Positions 1 to 10,674 of a DNA stretch of 64,000 nucleotides are shown piece after piece. Source of the stretch: Daucus carota subsp. sativus. Lineage: Eukaryota > Streptophyta > Magnoliopsida > Apiales > Apiaceae. The stretch's first letter is position 1. Each line of letters begins with the position of its first letter. The notes under the pieces were generated by a model. It did no database searches. It was not told the origin of the DNA and worked only from the letters and a program-made list of their open reading frames with translations. The position numbers and the translations under genes were made by a program. The DNA lies in assembly GCF_001625215.2 (NCBI RefSeq), contig NC_030385.2, positions 12,207,135 through 12,271,134 on the forward strand. The letters run 5' to 3'.

Positions 1-1240
1 CCAATCATTATTCTCGTGATTCTTTCATAAATCAATGTTCAAGACATAAAGCATGTATCTAGTTACTGAAATACATCCCTTGAGCTTACTTAGTATGCTC
101 CTCTTGGATAAATACATCCCTTGAGCTTACTTAGTATGCTCCTCTTGGATAAATTACATTAACATGATATTTTAACATCATTGATCATTTTTAAGATATA
201 TTCTTATATATTTAAATATTTGTTTTTAATAACCAAAACAGAAGTAACCAAATTATATATTTTTTGTTTCTATTTCGAATTTACACACATGTTTGGTTCC
301 GTTCTGTTAAAATATAATTTAAAAAAAATCATATTTTGGTTCAATAGAAAATCGAACCGGCTTAAATCTATGTCCGATACGAGACTATAAAACCGATTTT
401 TGACGATAATTTTAATATTGAAGATATCGAATTATCATTAATATTGTAATAATGTACTTAATAAGTAAAATTCTTAAGTTTGTTAATCATATCAAATATG
501 GATAATGGTATCAATTTAATACCTCTGAAAATTAAAAATCGAATATTTTTCACTACTGTTTGAATGTAGGAATTGTAATCATGAATTTTTAAAATAAAAT
601 ATCACCTAAATTTTATCATCAAATAATATCTTTTACGTGATTTGAAGTAACGGTAAAAATTTAATTGTATAAATCAAAGTTATGCAGAATCTTATCCGAA
701 TCACTAGTATTTATTGCAATATTTTAACACTATGTTAAATTTTTAATTTTTTAGTGAAATAATGTAAGCAAAGATTTTAAATTATCTATATGATAAAATA
801 ATAAAACTTGTGGATAATAAGAAAATCTAGTATTTTATAGTATAAGGCGACAATTTTTCATAATCCCTTAGAAAAATTGTAAACCTGTTATTAAATTTTT
901 AATAATAAAATTCTATGTATCATCAAAATGTCAATTAAGTTCTGAATATTTACATTCATTTTAATATTTAACATATTAGATTATCAAAAAATTTAATAAC
1001 ATCCATGATAAATAAATTTCGTAATTTCTTAGATCCCTTGAAATTTGAATAAAATATATAATATTATTAGTGTATTTTTAAAGCAGAAAAAGTGAAAGTC
1101 GTTTTATTACGATTTCGCATGTAAGCATTGTAAATGCAATTTTTTTCAATATTTTTCTTATCTTATTATTATATATTATCTATGAAGTAACTGACCGTAA
1201 CGGCAATAAGATAAATGTATAATTACATTTAAGCAAACTC
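1..1240. other. AT-rich intergenic DNA with a short tandem duplication
   Basis: No gene is supported here. The only clear structure is a 41-bp sequence present twice in a row at about 71-152 (it contains ttgagcttacttagtatgct). The rest is AT-rich with short uninformative open frames. Confidence 0.7.
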
Positions 1241-1253
1241 TATGTCATATCTT

Positions 1254-1261
1254 TATATATA
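1254..1261 (+). promoter_or_regulatory. TATA box of the lipid-transfer-protein gene
   Basis: TATATATA lies about 120 bp upstream of the ATG at 1384. This would place transcription start near 1285-1290 and leave a 5' leader of about 95 nt. It is the only good TATA box near the gene. Confidence 0.5.
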
Positions 1262-1383
1262 GCATTTATTGCAAATAGTAGCTAAAAATTGCCGTTGGCC
1301 TATAGATAATCTCATCTGATGAAAATGAAAATAATGAGACATAGACGATATCAAGTATAAACATTACACACAAAAAAATTGTA

Positions 1384-1674
1384 ATGACCACGACAAAGAG
1401 TGTCATATTTACAATAATGATTATAGGAGTCGTAATAATAGCAACACACATACAAGTAGCAAAGGCAGATTGTAATCTAAATTCATTGATCTCCTGCTTT
1501 TTGGCAATAAATGACCCTATCATAACACCACCCCCTCGATGTTGTACCAACCTAAAAGCACAACAGCCATGCTTTTTTCAATATCTCAAAGACCCCGATT
1601 ACAAGAAGTATTTAACTGCAGGTGCCAAAATAGTTGCTGATGCTTGTGGGTTAGTATTCCCACCAAATGTCTAA
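1384..1674 (+). CDS. Type-2 non-specific lipid-transfer protein-like, six cysteines
   Basis: A 96-codon single-exon gene. Residues 1 to about 28 are a hydrophobic signal peptide (VIFTIMIIGVVIIA core, then AKA), so the product should be secreted to the cell wall. The mature part follows the nsLTP2 cysteine plan: C-X7-C, X14, CC, X8, C, then a late cysteine in ADACG. Family members bind lipids in a cavity held by four disulfides (C1-C5, C2-C3, C4-C7, C6-C8). Here the second cysteine of the CXC motif is Phe (CFF) and the C-terminal cysteine is missing (it ends FPPNV). The two lost residues are each other's partners, C6 and C8. The YLKDPDYKKYL segment matches the family helix. AATAAA at 1722 could be the polyadenylation signal. 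Whether it still binds lipid is unknown; it may be a diverging or decaying paralogue. Confidence 0.8.
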   Translation: MTTTKSVIFTIMIIGVVIIATHIQVAKADCNLNSLISCFLAINDPIITPPPRCCTNLKAQQPCFFQYLKDPDYKKYLTAGAKIVADACGLVFPPNV

Positions 1675-2350
1675 TATTGTAAATAGATTAATAATTTATG
1701 TAAATGTATGACATGAAATTTAAATAAAATGAAGTTATTTTCGATGTTTCTTTCTTCGATATTCAAGTAATTGAAAAATTAAAGTAGTGTACAGAAAATG
1801 ACAATTCATCATGGCATGAAAATTTTTTGAACACAAGTCAATTTCACGTTTACATTGTACTTTACTAGTTTGATGTAACAAGAGAATTTAGAATATTTAA
1901 TACTACGGGTGATCATTTGTTGATTTGATTAAGTTAAAAATCAAAAATTATAAAATGATGTGAAAATTGCAATCCAACTAATAACAAATGATCTAATTAA
2001 AATAAGAGGAAATAGTTCTAGTGTGCATGAAATTTTGGTCACACAAAGATTTATGCTTCCTTATTTAGCCTTTGGTAATGTCTAGTTTTGTCAATTTCTC
2101 GATTATAGTGAACTTTTTTCATGGTTTCAAATGTAAAAAATGTTGGTATGAGCATGGTGCTTTGCCAAAGGAAACTGAATGATACAATTTCTTGTTAGGT
2201 TATATTTAATTCTATCTAAAATTTTCTATATTATCGGTTTTAAACGAACAAAAAATTGATTTGGTTCGATTATTTAGAAGTAAATCAGGTTAAAAAAATT
2301 TGTTTAATACTTATTTTCTAAATTATAATACATATAAGTATATAATCTAT
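1675..2350. other. AT-rich intergenic DNA
   Basis: This holds the 3' flank of the lipid-transfer-protein gene with an AATAAA at 1722-1727. I see no other gene, RNA or defined repeat in it. Confidence 0.6.
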
Positions 2351-2665
2351 TTTCTATTAAAGACAAGAATTGTTAATCGAGCGGATTATAGTCACGCCGA
2401 GATAGTGAATGTACGATATACACAATAACCCAATTATATTGTTTCGAAAAAATAAGTTAATTTTTCTCAATCTATAATCTCGGCGGCATCTCGTGATATC
2501 ATTGTACCAGTGACACACCATCGAATTTTCATAATAGTTTAAATGGTCATTGGGATCAAAGGTTTGACTCCCTGGTTGATAAAGAGCCGCTTCAGAAATA
2601 GGGGAGACCCCGCCTAGGATCTTTAGAGAAGGTATCTTAGTTATCCTCCAGGGACTCTGAAGAAG

Positions 2666-3160
2666 AAATCTTATTTCATTCTCAAGAGTAAGATTTTGAC
2701 TTTCCCAGCCTACATAACTGTAGTAGAGATTTAAGACTCTTAATTGAGAAAGTCCAGATATAGCCTCGCGTGGAATTGTCCTAAGATAATGAGTGCGCTT
2801 CAAATCCAGATACCTCAGATTTGTCAAACTTCCCATCTCTTTTGGCAATGTGCTCAATTTAGTCCCGGATAGATCAAGATAACGCAACTCACACAAATAA
2901 GAGATGCTTTTTGGAATCTCTCTGATGCTGGTATATGATAAATCAAGAACCTTAAGAACAGGCATGTATTGAAAAAATCCCCCTGAAATTTTACTCAGGC
3001 TACTATTCCATTGGAAAAGCAAGGTTGATAAGTGTTGGCAAACAGGTACTTCAGATAGTTCGGTAATTTCATTGTCCATCAATGAAATTCTATGTGCTCT
3101 TTCCCACTTTTCGACAGAAGGTGCTTCAGTAAGTCCTGCACTATCGTCGTCTCCATTACC
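2666..3160 (-). pseudogene. NBS-LRR gene fragment (start of the LRR region)
   Basis: This stretch is nearly identical to the coding strand of the intact NBS-LRR gene at 14508-17207, covering roughly its residues 490-655 ([14 protein letters not shown], then [20 protein letters not shown], then [19 protein letters not shown]). It lacks the coiled coil, the whole NB-ARC domain and the last LRRs. Relative to the intact gene it has a 21-bp deletion near 3145. The open frame runs past the homology edge at about 2666 into unrelated sequence down to 2357, so that tail is accidental. It is a partial duplicate now separated from its parent by the retrotransposon at 3949-14269. Confidence 0.85.
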
Positions 3161-3260
3161 CCTATTCTGATAAATTCAGACATTACAGTTGTAACTACCT
3201 AATCAAATTAGTCTACTGAATATTGATATAGCGTATCGAGACACACACAGTGAAATTTAC

Positions 3261-3532
3261 CTCTCAAGTAGAAGTCTCAGGAATCCAATAAAAGCCAATA
3301 ACAAAGAGCAAAGCCCTGGTAAAAACATGGCACTCTTAACCACAACAGTCTGTCTCCACCCACCCATATGCGCATAATCTTCTTGCTCATCGTCACCACT
3401 CGGCTTCAAGAACATGGTACAAACTCTACATATTAAGTAATAAACCACCAAAATACTCAAAGAAAGCACCACCCTGAGTGGCGAAAGTGTAATATTAGCA
3501 AACCCAAGCAAGACTTTCTCCACTGCAACAAA
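3261..3532 (-). pseudogene. Single exon of an LPEAT1-like lysophospholipid acyltransferase, frameshifted
   Basis: The translation matches the N-terminal membrane region of plant LPEAT1 (lysophosphatidylethanolamine acyltransferase): ITLSPLRVVLSLSILVVYYL, ICRVC, then QEDYAHMGGWRQTVVVKS. LPEAT1 is an ER acyltransferase that re-acylates lysophospholipids. The block is bounded by a splice acceptor (minus strand ttgttgcag) and a donor (AG before gtaaat). After FL the family sequence continues in another frame (ALLFVIGFYWIPE), so the exon carries a frameshift. The acyltransferase motifs encoded by later exons of the family are absent nearby. I read it as a stranded exon of a dead or captured gene copy. 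The identification comes from memory of the family sequence. Confidence 0.7.
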
Positions 3533-3544
3533 AAGATTACACAC

Positions 3545-3943
3545 TGTTAAAAAAAATATATGAATACCTAGACCACCAACTTAAAACTACAGTTGCTAAA
3601 AACATAATAATCATAAAACCAATAACTTCGGAAGCTAATATTCTATCTTATCCAACATGTATACATGTAATTAGACAATTTATCGGACATGTAATGCCAA
3701 TGGGCAACCAAAAATATATGTATCTTACCTCCCACAGAAGATCCAGAACCCTGCCTTTATAAACACCGTACTGAAGCAGGAATATCAGAAGACCAAACTC
3801 TCAATTTATGGCTAAAACTCTTGTACAAACACCTAGCGTTTCAATATTTCCTCGAACCCTTGAGTTTTCATAATACTGTTATTTTTAAAATGATTAAGTA
3901 GCAAACGCGTAGAAAATCAGAGAAGGAAAATAAGAGACGGAGA
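3545..3943. other. Flank of the LPEAT1-like fragment
   Basis: A possible donor site (minus strand GGGAG before gtaaga) sits near 3727, but the frame that would join the next exon has a stop just upstream. I cannot support another exon. AGCAG at 3944-3948 is the left target-site duplication of the following retrotransposon. Confidence 0.4.
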
Positions 3944-3948
3944 AGCAG

Positions 3949-5080
3949 TGATAGAGTATATATTTATATATATTTTAGATGATAATTATTCTCATATTAG
4001 TTATATTTTGCATTTAATTGGACATATATTAATTATATTTTAATATCTAATTGTAGGGAGCAAAGAATTCTAAATTGTAGAGGATTTGGAGCAAATTAGA
4101 AGAAAATTCGCAACTATTGGGCTACCCGCATTCGGAATATTGTTTGGGCCATATCTTGAGTTCTAGAAGTCGGATTTGGGCGAGAAAACAGCCCACGCGA
4201 AGATAATTTAATTTTCTATCATTCTAGATGGGTCCAGATATCAAAAGTCCGCTGAAATAGCCCAGGAACAGGGGAGAAAGTCAACTGCGAATTTTGACCT
4301 TTTGGAAACCCATTCAGTTTCGGAATTGCCTTGTATATTCCTATTAGAATAAAAACACTTTTGTATTAGGTATTATTAGATAGAGAATTACATACGTGCT
4401 ATTGAGGAGAGCCACGGAGAAGAAGAAAGAGGATCGACATTTTGTATCGTATTCTATTCTTTTTATGATTCTTACGTGTTTTACTATGACTATGATTGGC
4501 TAAACCTCTATTTTTGGAGGGCTGTTTTGAAGCCCTAAACTTTATGACAATGATATTTTGATTTTCCGAGATATGTTCTTGATTGCGCTTATATATACGT
4601 CAATGCTTATAGATATTCTTGAATTAACTGTGGTATGTGGATATCCAATTCAGTTATGTGATTGATTTATCTGTAAAGTCGATTAATCTTTCTATGTGGT
4701 CCATGGGATTAATTGTATTAGTGTGTAATCTGTTTTAGCCTTTCTATGTGGTCCATGGGGTTATGCGGATAGCAGAGCTTGTTTCTATGTGGGCCATGGC
4801 AAGTTCTCTATAAGTGTCTTTCTGAACATATCATAAGAGTTTCAGAGTATGTCATGGGTTTAGTGGTGGATCTTCATGCTTTCCAACATGCTTCTTTAAT
4901 TGTTAAAAACACATTTGCTTTAGTTTAATAATTAGTTCAGTTAATAGATAAAACAAAATCCAATCGTAATTTCTTTGCAAAATATAAGTTAAGTGAGCCC
5001 TTGATTCCTGGCGTTGAACGATACCCTTACTTATTCTATATTATTATCGGCAGAAAAAGGGTTTAAATTGAGTCACACCA
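3949..5080 (+). repeat. 5' LTR of the Athila-like element
   Basis: It begins TGATAGAG and ends ACACCA, so it has the TG...CA ends of an LTR. It matches the 3' LTR along its full 1132 bp. The body contains two copies of a ttctatgtggtccatggg motif near 4692 and 4741, plus a related third. Confidence 0.95.
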
Positions 5081-5084
5081 ATTT

Positions 5085-5104
5085 TTGGCGCTGCGCCGCC
5101 GGGG
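5085..5104 (+). promoter_or_regulatory. Primer-binding site, tRNA-Asp-like
   Basis: TGGCGC...GCCGGGG just inside the 5' LTR resembles the complement of the tRNA-Asp 3' end, the primer commonly used by Athila elements. The match is imperfect as recalled. Confidence 0.55.
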
Positions 5105-5178
5105 ATTGAAATTCACTTTACTGTTGTTTTGTGTTAATTTTTATCGTTGTGGTTTAAACGGTTTGTGTTTTCAGGTAC

Positions 5179-6375
5179 ATGGTCAAAACCCGTACATCTG
5201 AAGAACCTCTTGAACCGTTTGAAGATAATCCTGAGAAGCTCTTTCGTAAGAAGAGCGAAACCAAAAAAGATCAATTAGACAAGAAAAGTGGAGGGAAGCT
5301 CATTGTAGTCGATATGGCTATAGTACCTACACTTCGTGATGATGTTGCTGTCTCGGTGGCTAATATTGGCCATTCATGTATGGTCTATCCCAATCCTGCT
5401 GTGGGGAAAAGCAACAGTTTTGAAATCAAGCAGAATTTACTCATGAGACTACCAGTCTTCCATGACCTTCCAACTGAGGAACCTAATCAACATCTCTCTA
5501 GGTTTGTGACTATTGTGGAAAGCATGGGACCTGACATGGCAGACCCTCAAATTCTGAAGATGAAGGCTTTTCCATTCTCTCTTGATGGATCAGCTCTTGA
5601 CTGGCTAGAAGAATTGCCAGTGGGTTATATTACTTCTTGGGAGAAATTGGCCCAGGAATTCTTGCAGAAATTCTATCCGGCAACTCGAGTCATGAACATG
5701 AGAAGCCAAATAGCTGGAATTCATCAAAATGCCACTGAAACTTATGTTGAATATTATGCAAGATTCCAAAAGCTGCAAAAGAGATGCCCACAACATGGAT
5801 TTTCTAAGGGGAGTCTTCTTCATTTTTTCTATCAAGGTCTTCATGAAGGTGAAAAGAAACTCTTGAATTCAGCTGCTGGTGGTGCTTATGTAGATTTATC
5901 TCATGATGCTGCAGAGAAACTAATTGCTAAGGGAGCTGCAAATGAACTTCAATATGGTAGTCGTGCAAGTTCTGGCATAACTCAGGGAGCTCAATCTGAT
6001 CAAAGGCTCTCAAATATTGAGCAAAGTATCGAAAAACTGAATGCATTACTATTGAGCGCTAAAACACCGACACCTCAAGTATGTGGTATTTGTTCAACTC
6101 CGGGACATTTTACTGATGGTTATCCTACATTGGTTGAACCTACTTTTGAAGATGTTAATGTTGTTGGCTTTGGCAATCAAGGAGCAAACCAATTCTCTAA
6201 TACTTTCAATCCAAGATGGAAGGATCACCCCAATTTGAGGTACGGGAACACTAACAATGCTTTAAATGGGTTTCAGTTTCAAAACAATTCTGCACCATCT
6301 GGTTTTCTACAAAGGGGTCAAGTCTCCCAAAGCACAAACAATGATAACACTATTGAGAAATTATTGTCCATGTAG
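5179..6375 (+). CDS. gag part of the Athila-like element
   Basis: Part of the retrotransposon fossil. The central region (WEKLAQEFLQKFYPA, then YYARFQKLQKRCPQHGF) is the plant retrotransposon gag (capsid-like) domain. The C-terminal part is rich in Asn and Gln. It lies directly upstream of the pol part. Confidence 0.85.
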   Translation: MVKTRTSEEPLEPFEDNPEKLFRKKSETKKDQLDKKSGGKLIVVDMAIVPTLRDDVAVSVANIGHSCMVYPNPAVGKSNSFEIKQNLLMRLPVFHDLPTEEPNQHLSRFVTIVESMGPDMADPQILKMKAFPFSLDGSALDWLEELPVGYITSWEKLAQEFLQKFYPATRVMNMRSQIAGIHQNATETYVEYYARFQKLQKRCPQHGFSKGSLLHFFYQGLHEGEKKLLNSAAGGAYVDLSHDAAEKLIAKGAANELQYGSRASSGITQGAQSDQRLSNIEQSIEKLNALLLSAKTPTPQVCGICSTPGHFTDGYPTLVEPTFEDVNVVGFGNQGANQFSNTFNPRWKDHPNLRYGNTNNALNGFQFQNNSAPSGFLQRGQVSQSTNNDNTIEKLLSM

Positions 6376-6393
6376 GTTGATGGGCAAACGGAA

Positions 6394-9300
6394 ATGCAAA
6401 AACAATGCACTACAAATTCTCAAGATATTAGAGAGATGCTGAAGCAACTTGGGGATGTGATAAAGAAAATTAATCAAGAACATGAGCCTGGACGGTTGCC
6501 TGGAACTACACAACCAAATCTGAAATTCGAGCATGCTAACATCATTACTACTAAGAGTGGCCGGAATGTCATTCCCACTAAAAAGGTATTGGAAAATCAG
6601 GTTGATAAGCATGGTATCGAAAAAGACCCAGCAACTGAAAGAACTTCACACAACAAATTGGTTGAAGAAAGTAAGAATTCTCAAGCCAAGGAGGATAGTC
6701 ATGAGAATGAGGATGGAGCTGAGATTGTGCACAACAATTCTGAGGAGAAACATACTTCTCCAATTTCTGCTAGTAAGTGTCTTAAACCTTCAAATTCGGT
6801 TATTACTAATAGTCGCTTCGATTCTGTCCCTTTCCCAGCTAGGTTGGTTCAGACAAAGAAGAGTGCATTAGAGACAAATATTTTGGAGACTTTTCGCAAG
6901 GTTCACATTAATTTGCCTTTACTGGAGTGCATTCAGAATCTTCCAGCATATGCCAAGGTATTGAAGGACTTGTGTACTAAACGAAGGAGGCTCAAGGGGA
7001 GTGAAGTTTTTGAGATGAAGGAGAATGTGTCTGCGGTTCTACAAGGAAGGTTACCAAGAAAGTGTAAGGATCCAGGAAGCTTCACTATTCCTTGCACCAT
7101 TGGTAAATCTAAATTTGAGAATGCGTTACTTGATTTGGGTGCGTCAATTAATGTTATGCCATCTAGCTTGTATGAGAAATCGTGTATTAAAACTGAACTT
7201 AAAATAGATGGTGTTACAATTTTATTAGCTGACAGATCTCACGTTTACCCGAAAGGTGTTTTGGAGGATGTTCTTGTGCAGGTTGGCAGGTTTCAATATC
7301 CGGCTGATTTCTATATCTTAGACATGGGAGATGCGAATAATGCACAACTTATTCTTGGTAGACCATTTATGTGTACAGCTCAAACAAGAATTGATGTTGC
7401 AAGAGGAGAGCTCAGTATGGACTTTGATAATGAAACCATCAAGTTCAACATGTTTGAGATGATGCGATATCCCGTAGATACTGAGACATGCTTTACAATG
7501 AGTACAACTGGTAGCATTGCTCAAAAGTACTTCGAGCTGATGAAGGATGATGTATTGGAAACAGTGATTTCTCAAGGCATCGGTGTTAATCAGGAAGGAA
7601 ATTCTCCAGCTCTTGAAGAGATTTCTATCACTCATATAGATGAAATTCTAGAGCAATGTAATGCCTTGCAAGGAGCAGAGATTACAGGAGAACGGAAGTT
7701 TGTACTCCCTAAAACTTCTAGTGAAAAGCAGTTGCCTTCAGTTGTTCAAGCACCACAATTGGATCTTACGCCATTGCCTGCCCATCTCAAGTATGTTTTT
7801 CTTGGGAAAGACGAGACACTACCAATCATTATCTCATCAAAGCTCACATCTGTGCAAGAAGAAAAAGTGGTGGAGTTGGTCTGTAGTCATATTAAAGCTA
7901 TTGGTTGGAGTTTGGCGGATATTAGGGGAATCAGCCCCACACTATGTGTTCATAGAATTCACTTGGAAGAAGGTGCCAAACCTGTGAGAGTTCCTCAACG
8001 ACGACTCAATCCTCCTATGATGGAGGTTGTGAAGAAGGAAGTCATTAAGCTGCTAGACAATGGGATCATCTATCCTATTTCTGATTCTATGTGGGTTTCT
8101 GCTGTTCATGTTGTTCCTAAGAAGTCTGGTATTACAGTGGTAGCAAATGAGGAGAATGAGTTGGTGCCTCAACGTACAGTGACTGGTCATTGTGTTTGTA
8201 TTGACTACAGGCCTCTCAACAATGCTACAAAGAAAGATCATTTTCCCCTGCCGTTCATTGATCAAATGTTGGAAAGGTTAGCCGGTCATGAGTATTATTG
8301 TTTCTTAGATGGGTACTCTGGATATAATCAAATTGCTATAGCTCCAGAAGATCAAGAGAAGACAACATTCACATGCCCCTTTGGTACCTTTTCTTTTAGA
8401 CGCTTGTCTTTTGGTCAGTGTAATGCCCCTGGAACGTTTCAAAGATGTATGATGAGTATATTCTCTGATTATGTGGGAAAAATCATTGAGGTTTTCATGG
8501 ATGATTTCAGTGTCTTTGGAGATAGTTTTGATGATTGCTTGAAGAATTTGGGGGTTGTTTTGAAAAGATGTGAAGAAACAAATTTAGTGCTCAACTGGGA
8601 AAAATGTCACGTCATGGTAACCCATGGGATTGTTCTTGGACATGTGATTTCTTCAAAAGGTATTGAGGTCGATAAATCTAAAATTGACTTGATACGGTAC
8701 TTGCCCACTCCGTCAAGTGTAAAGGAGATTCGGTCTTTTCTTGGCCATGCTGGTTTTTACAGAAGATTTATTCAGGACTTCTCTAAAATAGCAAGGCCCT
8801 TAACTAATCTTCTTCAAAAGGATGTACTTTTCGAGTTCAATGATGAGTGCAAGGTGGCATTTGAGGAGTTAAAACTAAATCTTACGTCATCTCCTATCAT
8901 ACAGGCACCTGATTGGGGCTTACCTTTTGAAATAATGTGTGATGCCTCAGATTATGCTGTTGGAGCTGTACTTGGGCAACGTAAGGACAAGAAGGTGCAT
9001 GCTATTTATTATGCTTCTAGAACTTTAAATGATGCACAACTCAACTATGCTACCACTGAGAAAGAATTGCTGGCTGTCGTCTTTGCTTTGGAAAAATTTC
9101 GATCATACTTGCTTGGTACAAAGGTGATTGTATTTACAGACCATGCAGCTCTTAAGTACTTGTTGGCCAAGAAGGAGGCAAAGCCACGACTTATCCGTTG
9201 GATCTTATTACTACAAGAGTTTAACATTGAAATCAAGGATAAGAAGGGATCCGAGAATGTTGTAGCTGATCATCTAAGTCGATTGGTGAGGGAGGAAGAA

Positions 9301-10674
9301 GATGTGCCCCTGACCGAGGCGTTTCCAGATGAACAACTTCTCCAGATTGAGGTAAGTGCTCTTAATGAGGTCACACCATGGTATGCAGACATAGTGAACT
9401 ATCTGTTTGACAAAAGTCTTCCTAGTACATTGACTCGTGCACAAAAAGATAAGATTAAACATGATTCAAAATTTTATGTGTGGGATGATCCATATCTTTG
9501 GAAACATTGTCCGGATTTAATAATAAGGAGATGTGTGCCTGATAATGAATTCAAATCTGTGTTGAAATTTTGTCATAATTATGCATGTGGAGGACATTTT
9601 GGAGGAAAAAGAACTGCACATAAGGTGTTAGAGTGTGGTTTTTATTGGCCTACAATGTTTAAAGATGCTCAAGAATTTTGTAGGACTTGCGACAGATGTC
9701 AACGAGTAGGGAACATTACTGCTAGGAATGAGATGCCCATGAATCCGATGTTTAATGTTGAAATATTTGATGTTTGGGGTATCAATTTCATGGGTCCATT
9801 TCCGAAGTCTAATGGTTTTGAATATATACTTTTAGCTGTTGATTATGTGTCGAAGTGGGTGGAAGCTAAAGCCACCCGCACTAATGATTCGAAAGTGGTT
9901 TCAGATTTCTTGAGGACTAACATTTTTGCTAGGTTCGGGATGCCAAGAGTGGTTATCAGTGATGGAGGGTCCCATTTCTGCAATAGGACCATCGAGGCAC
10001 TATTTCGCAAGTATAACATCTCACATAAAGTTTCTACACCTTATCATCCTCAAACCAATGGACAAGCAGAGGTGTCTAACAGAGAAATCAAGAAAATTCT
10101 TGAAAAGACTATAGGATCTACACGGAAGGATTGGAGTCAACAGTTAGATGATGCACTTTGGGCTTATAGGACGGCGTACAAGACACCCATCGGTATGTCT
10201 CCTTATCGCATTGTTTATGGTAAGCCTTGTCATTTGCCAGTGGAACTTGAACATAAGGCATATTGGGCTATTAAGAAATTCAACATGAGTCTTGATGAGG
10301 CGGGTTTGCATCGCAAGTTGCAATTGTCTGAATTGGAAGAACTACGCAATGAAGCTTATGAGAGTGCTCGTATTTACAAGGAAAAGACAAAAGTGTTCCA
10401 TGACAAGATGATTCACAGGAAGAATTTTGAGGTTGGACAGAAAGTTCTTTTGTATTATTCCCGATTACGTCTTTTTCCTGGAAAACTACGATCAAGGTGG
10501 ATTGGTCCATTTGAAATTGTTGAGGTGTTTCCACACGGAGCTGTGAGTATTAAAAAAGATGATGGAAATGTGTTTAAGGTGAATGGACATCGTCTTAAAC
10601 CGTATTTACAGGATCCTTCTAATTATATCAAGGAGAGTGAGACTCTTAATGATGTGATTATCTCTGGTGCTTAA
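6394..10674 (+). CDS. pol part of the Athila-like element
   Basis: Part of the retrotransposon fossil. Domains in order: aspartic protease ([17 protein letters not shown]), reverse transcriptase ([19 protein letters not shown] and [10 protein letters not shown]), RNase H ([15 protein letters not shown] and [10 protein letters not shown]), integrase with its zinc-binding region ([18 protein letters not shown]) and core ([16 protein letters not shown]), then a C-terminal DNA-binding-like region ([20 protein letters not shown]). Length and order are normal for the family. Confidence 0.93.
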   Translation: MQKQCTTNSQDIREMLKQLGDVIKKINQEHEPGRLPGTTQPNLKFEHANIITTKSGRNVIPTKKVLENQVDKHGIEKDPATERTSHNKLVEESKNSQAKEDSHENEDGAEIVHNNSEEKHTSPISASKCLKPSNSVITNSRFDSVPFPARLVQTKKSALETNILETFRKVHINLPLLECIQNLPAYAKVLKDLCTKRRRLKGSEVFEMKENVSAVLQGRLPRKCKDPGSFTIPCTIGKSKFENALLDLGASINVMPSSLYEKSCIKTELKIDGVTILLADRSHVYPKGVLEDVLVQVGRFQYPADFYILDMGDANNAQLILGRPFMCTAQTRIDVARGELSMDFDNETIKFNMFEMMRYPVDTETCFTMSTTGSIAQKYFELMKDDVLETVISQGIGVNQEGNSPALEEISITHIDEILEQCNALQGAEITGERKFVLPKTSSEKQLPSVVQAPQLDLTPLPAHLKYVFLGKDETLPIIISSKLTSVQEEKVVELVCSHIKAIGWSLADIRGISPTLCVHRIHLEEGAKPVRVPQRRLNPPMMEVVKKEVIKLLDNGIIYPISDSMWVSAVHVVPKKSGITVVANEENELVPQRTVTGHCVCIDYRPLNNATKKDHFPLPFIDQMLERLAGHEYYCFLDGYSGYNQIAIAPEDQEKTTFTCPFGTFSFRRLSFGQCNAPGTFQRCMMSIFSDYVGKIIEVFMDDFSVFGDSFDDCLKNLGVVLKRCEETNLVLNWEKCHVMVTHGIVLGHVISSKGIEVDKSKIDLIRYLPTPSSVKEIRSFLGHAGFYRRFIQDFSKIARPLTNLLQKDVLFEFNDECKVAFEELKLNLTSSPIIQAPDWGLPFEIMCDASDYAVGAVLGQRKDKKVHAIYYASRTLNDAQLNYATTEKELLAVVFALEKFRSYLLGTKVIVFTDHAALKYLLAKKEAKPRLIRWILLLQEFNIEIKDKKGSENVVADHLSRLVREEEDVPLTEAFPDEQLLQIEVSALNEVTPWYADIVNYLFDKSLPSTLTRAQKDKIKHDSKFYVWDDPYLWKHCPDLIIRRCVPDNEFKSVLKFCHNYACGGHFGGKRTAHKVLECGFYWPTMFKDAQEFCRTCDRCQRVGNITARNEMPMNPMFNVEIFDVWGINFMGPFPKSNGFEYILLAVDYVSKWVEAKATRTNDSKVVSDFLRTNIFARFGMPRVVISDGGSHFCNRTIEALFRKYNISHKVSTPYHPQTNGQAEVSNREIKKILEKTIGSTRKDWSQQLDDALWAYRTAYKTPIGMSPYRIVYGKPCHLPVELEHKAYWAIKKFNMSLDEAGLHRKLQLSELEELRNEAYESARIYKEKTKVFHDKMIHRKNFEVGQKVLLYYSRLRLFPGKLRSRWIGPFEIVEVFPHGAVSIKKDDGNVFKVNGHRLKPYLQDPSNYIKESETLNDVIISGA

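Noticed and set aside
1266-1550. 94-codon frame antisense to the lipid-transfer-protein gene
   Set aside because: It overlaps a clear secreted-protein gene on the other strand and looks like a shadow frame.
2357-2665. C-terminal extension of the NLR fragment as part of a real protein
   Set aside because: Homology to the intact NLR stops at about 2666 and the tail resembles nothing I recognise. An organelle origin was considered but could not be supported.
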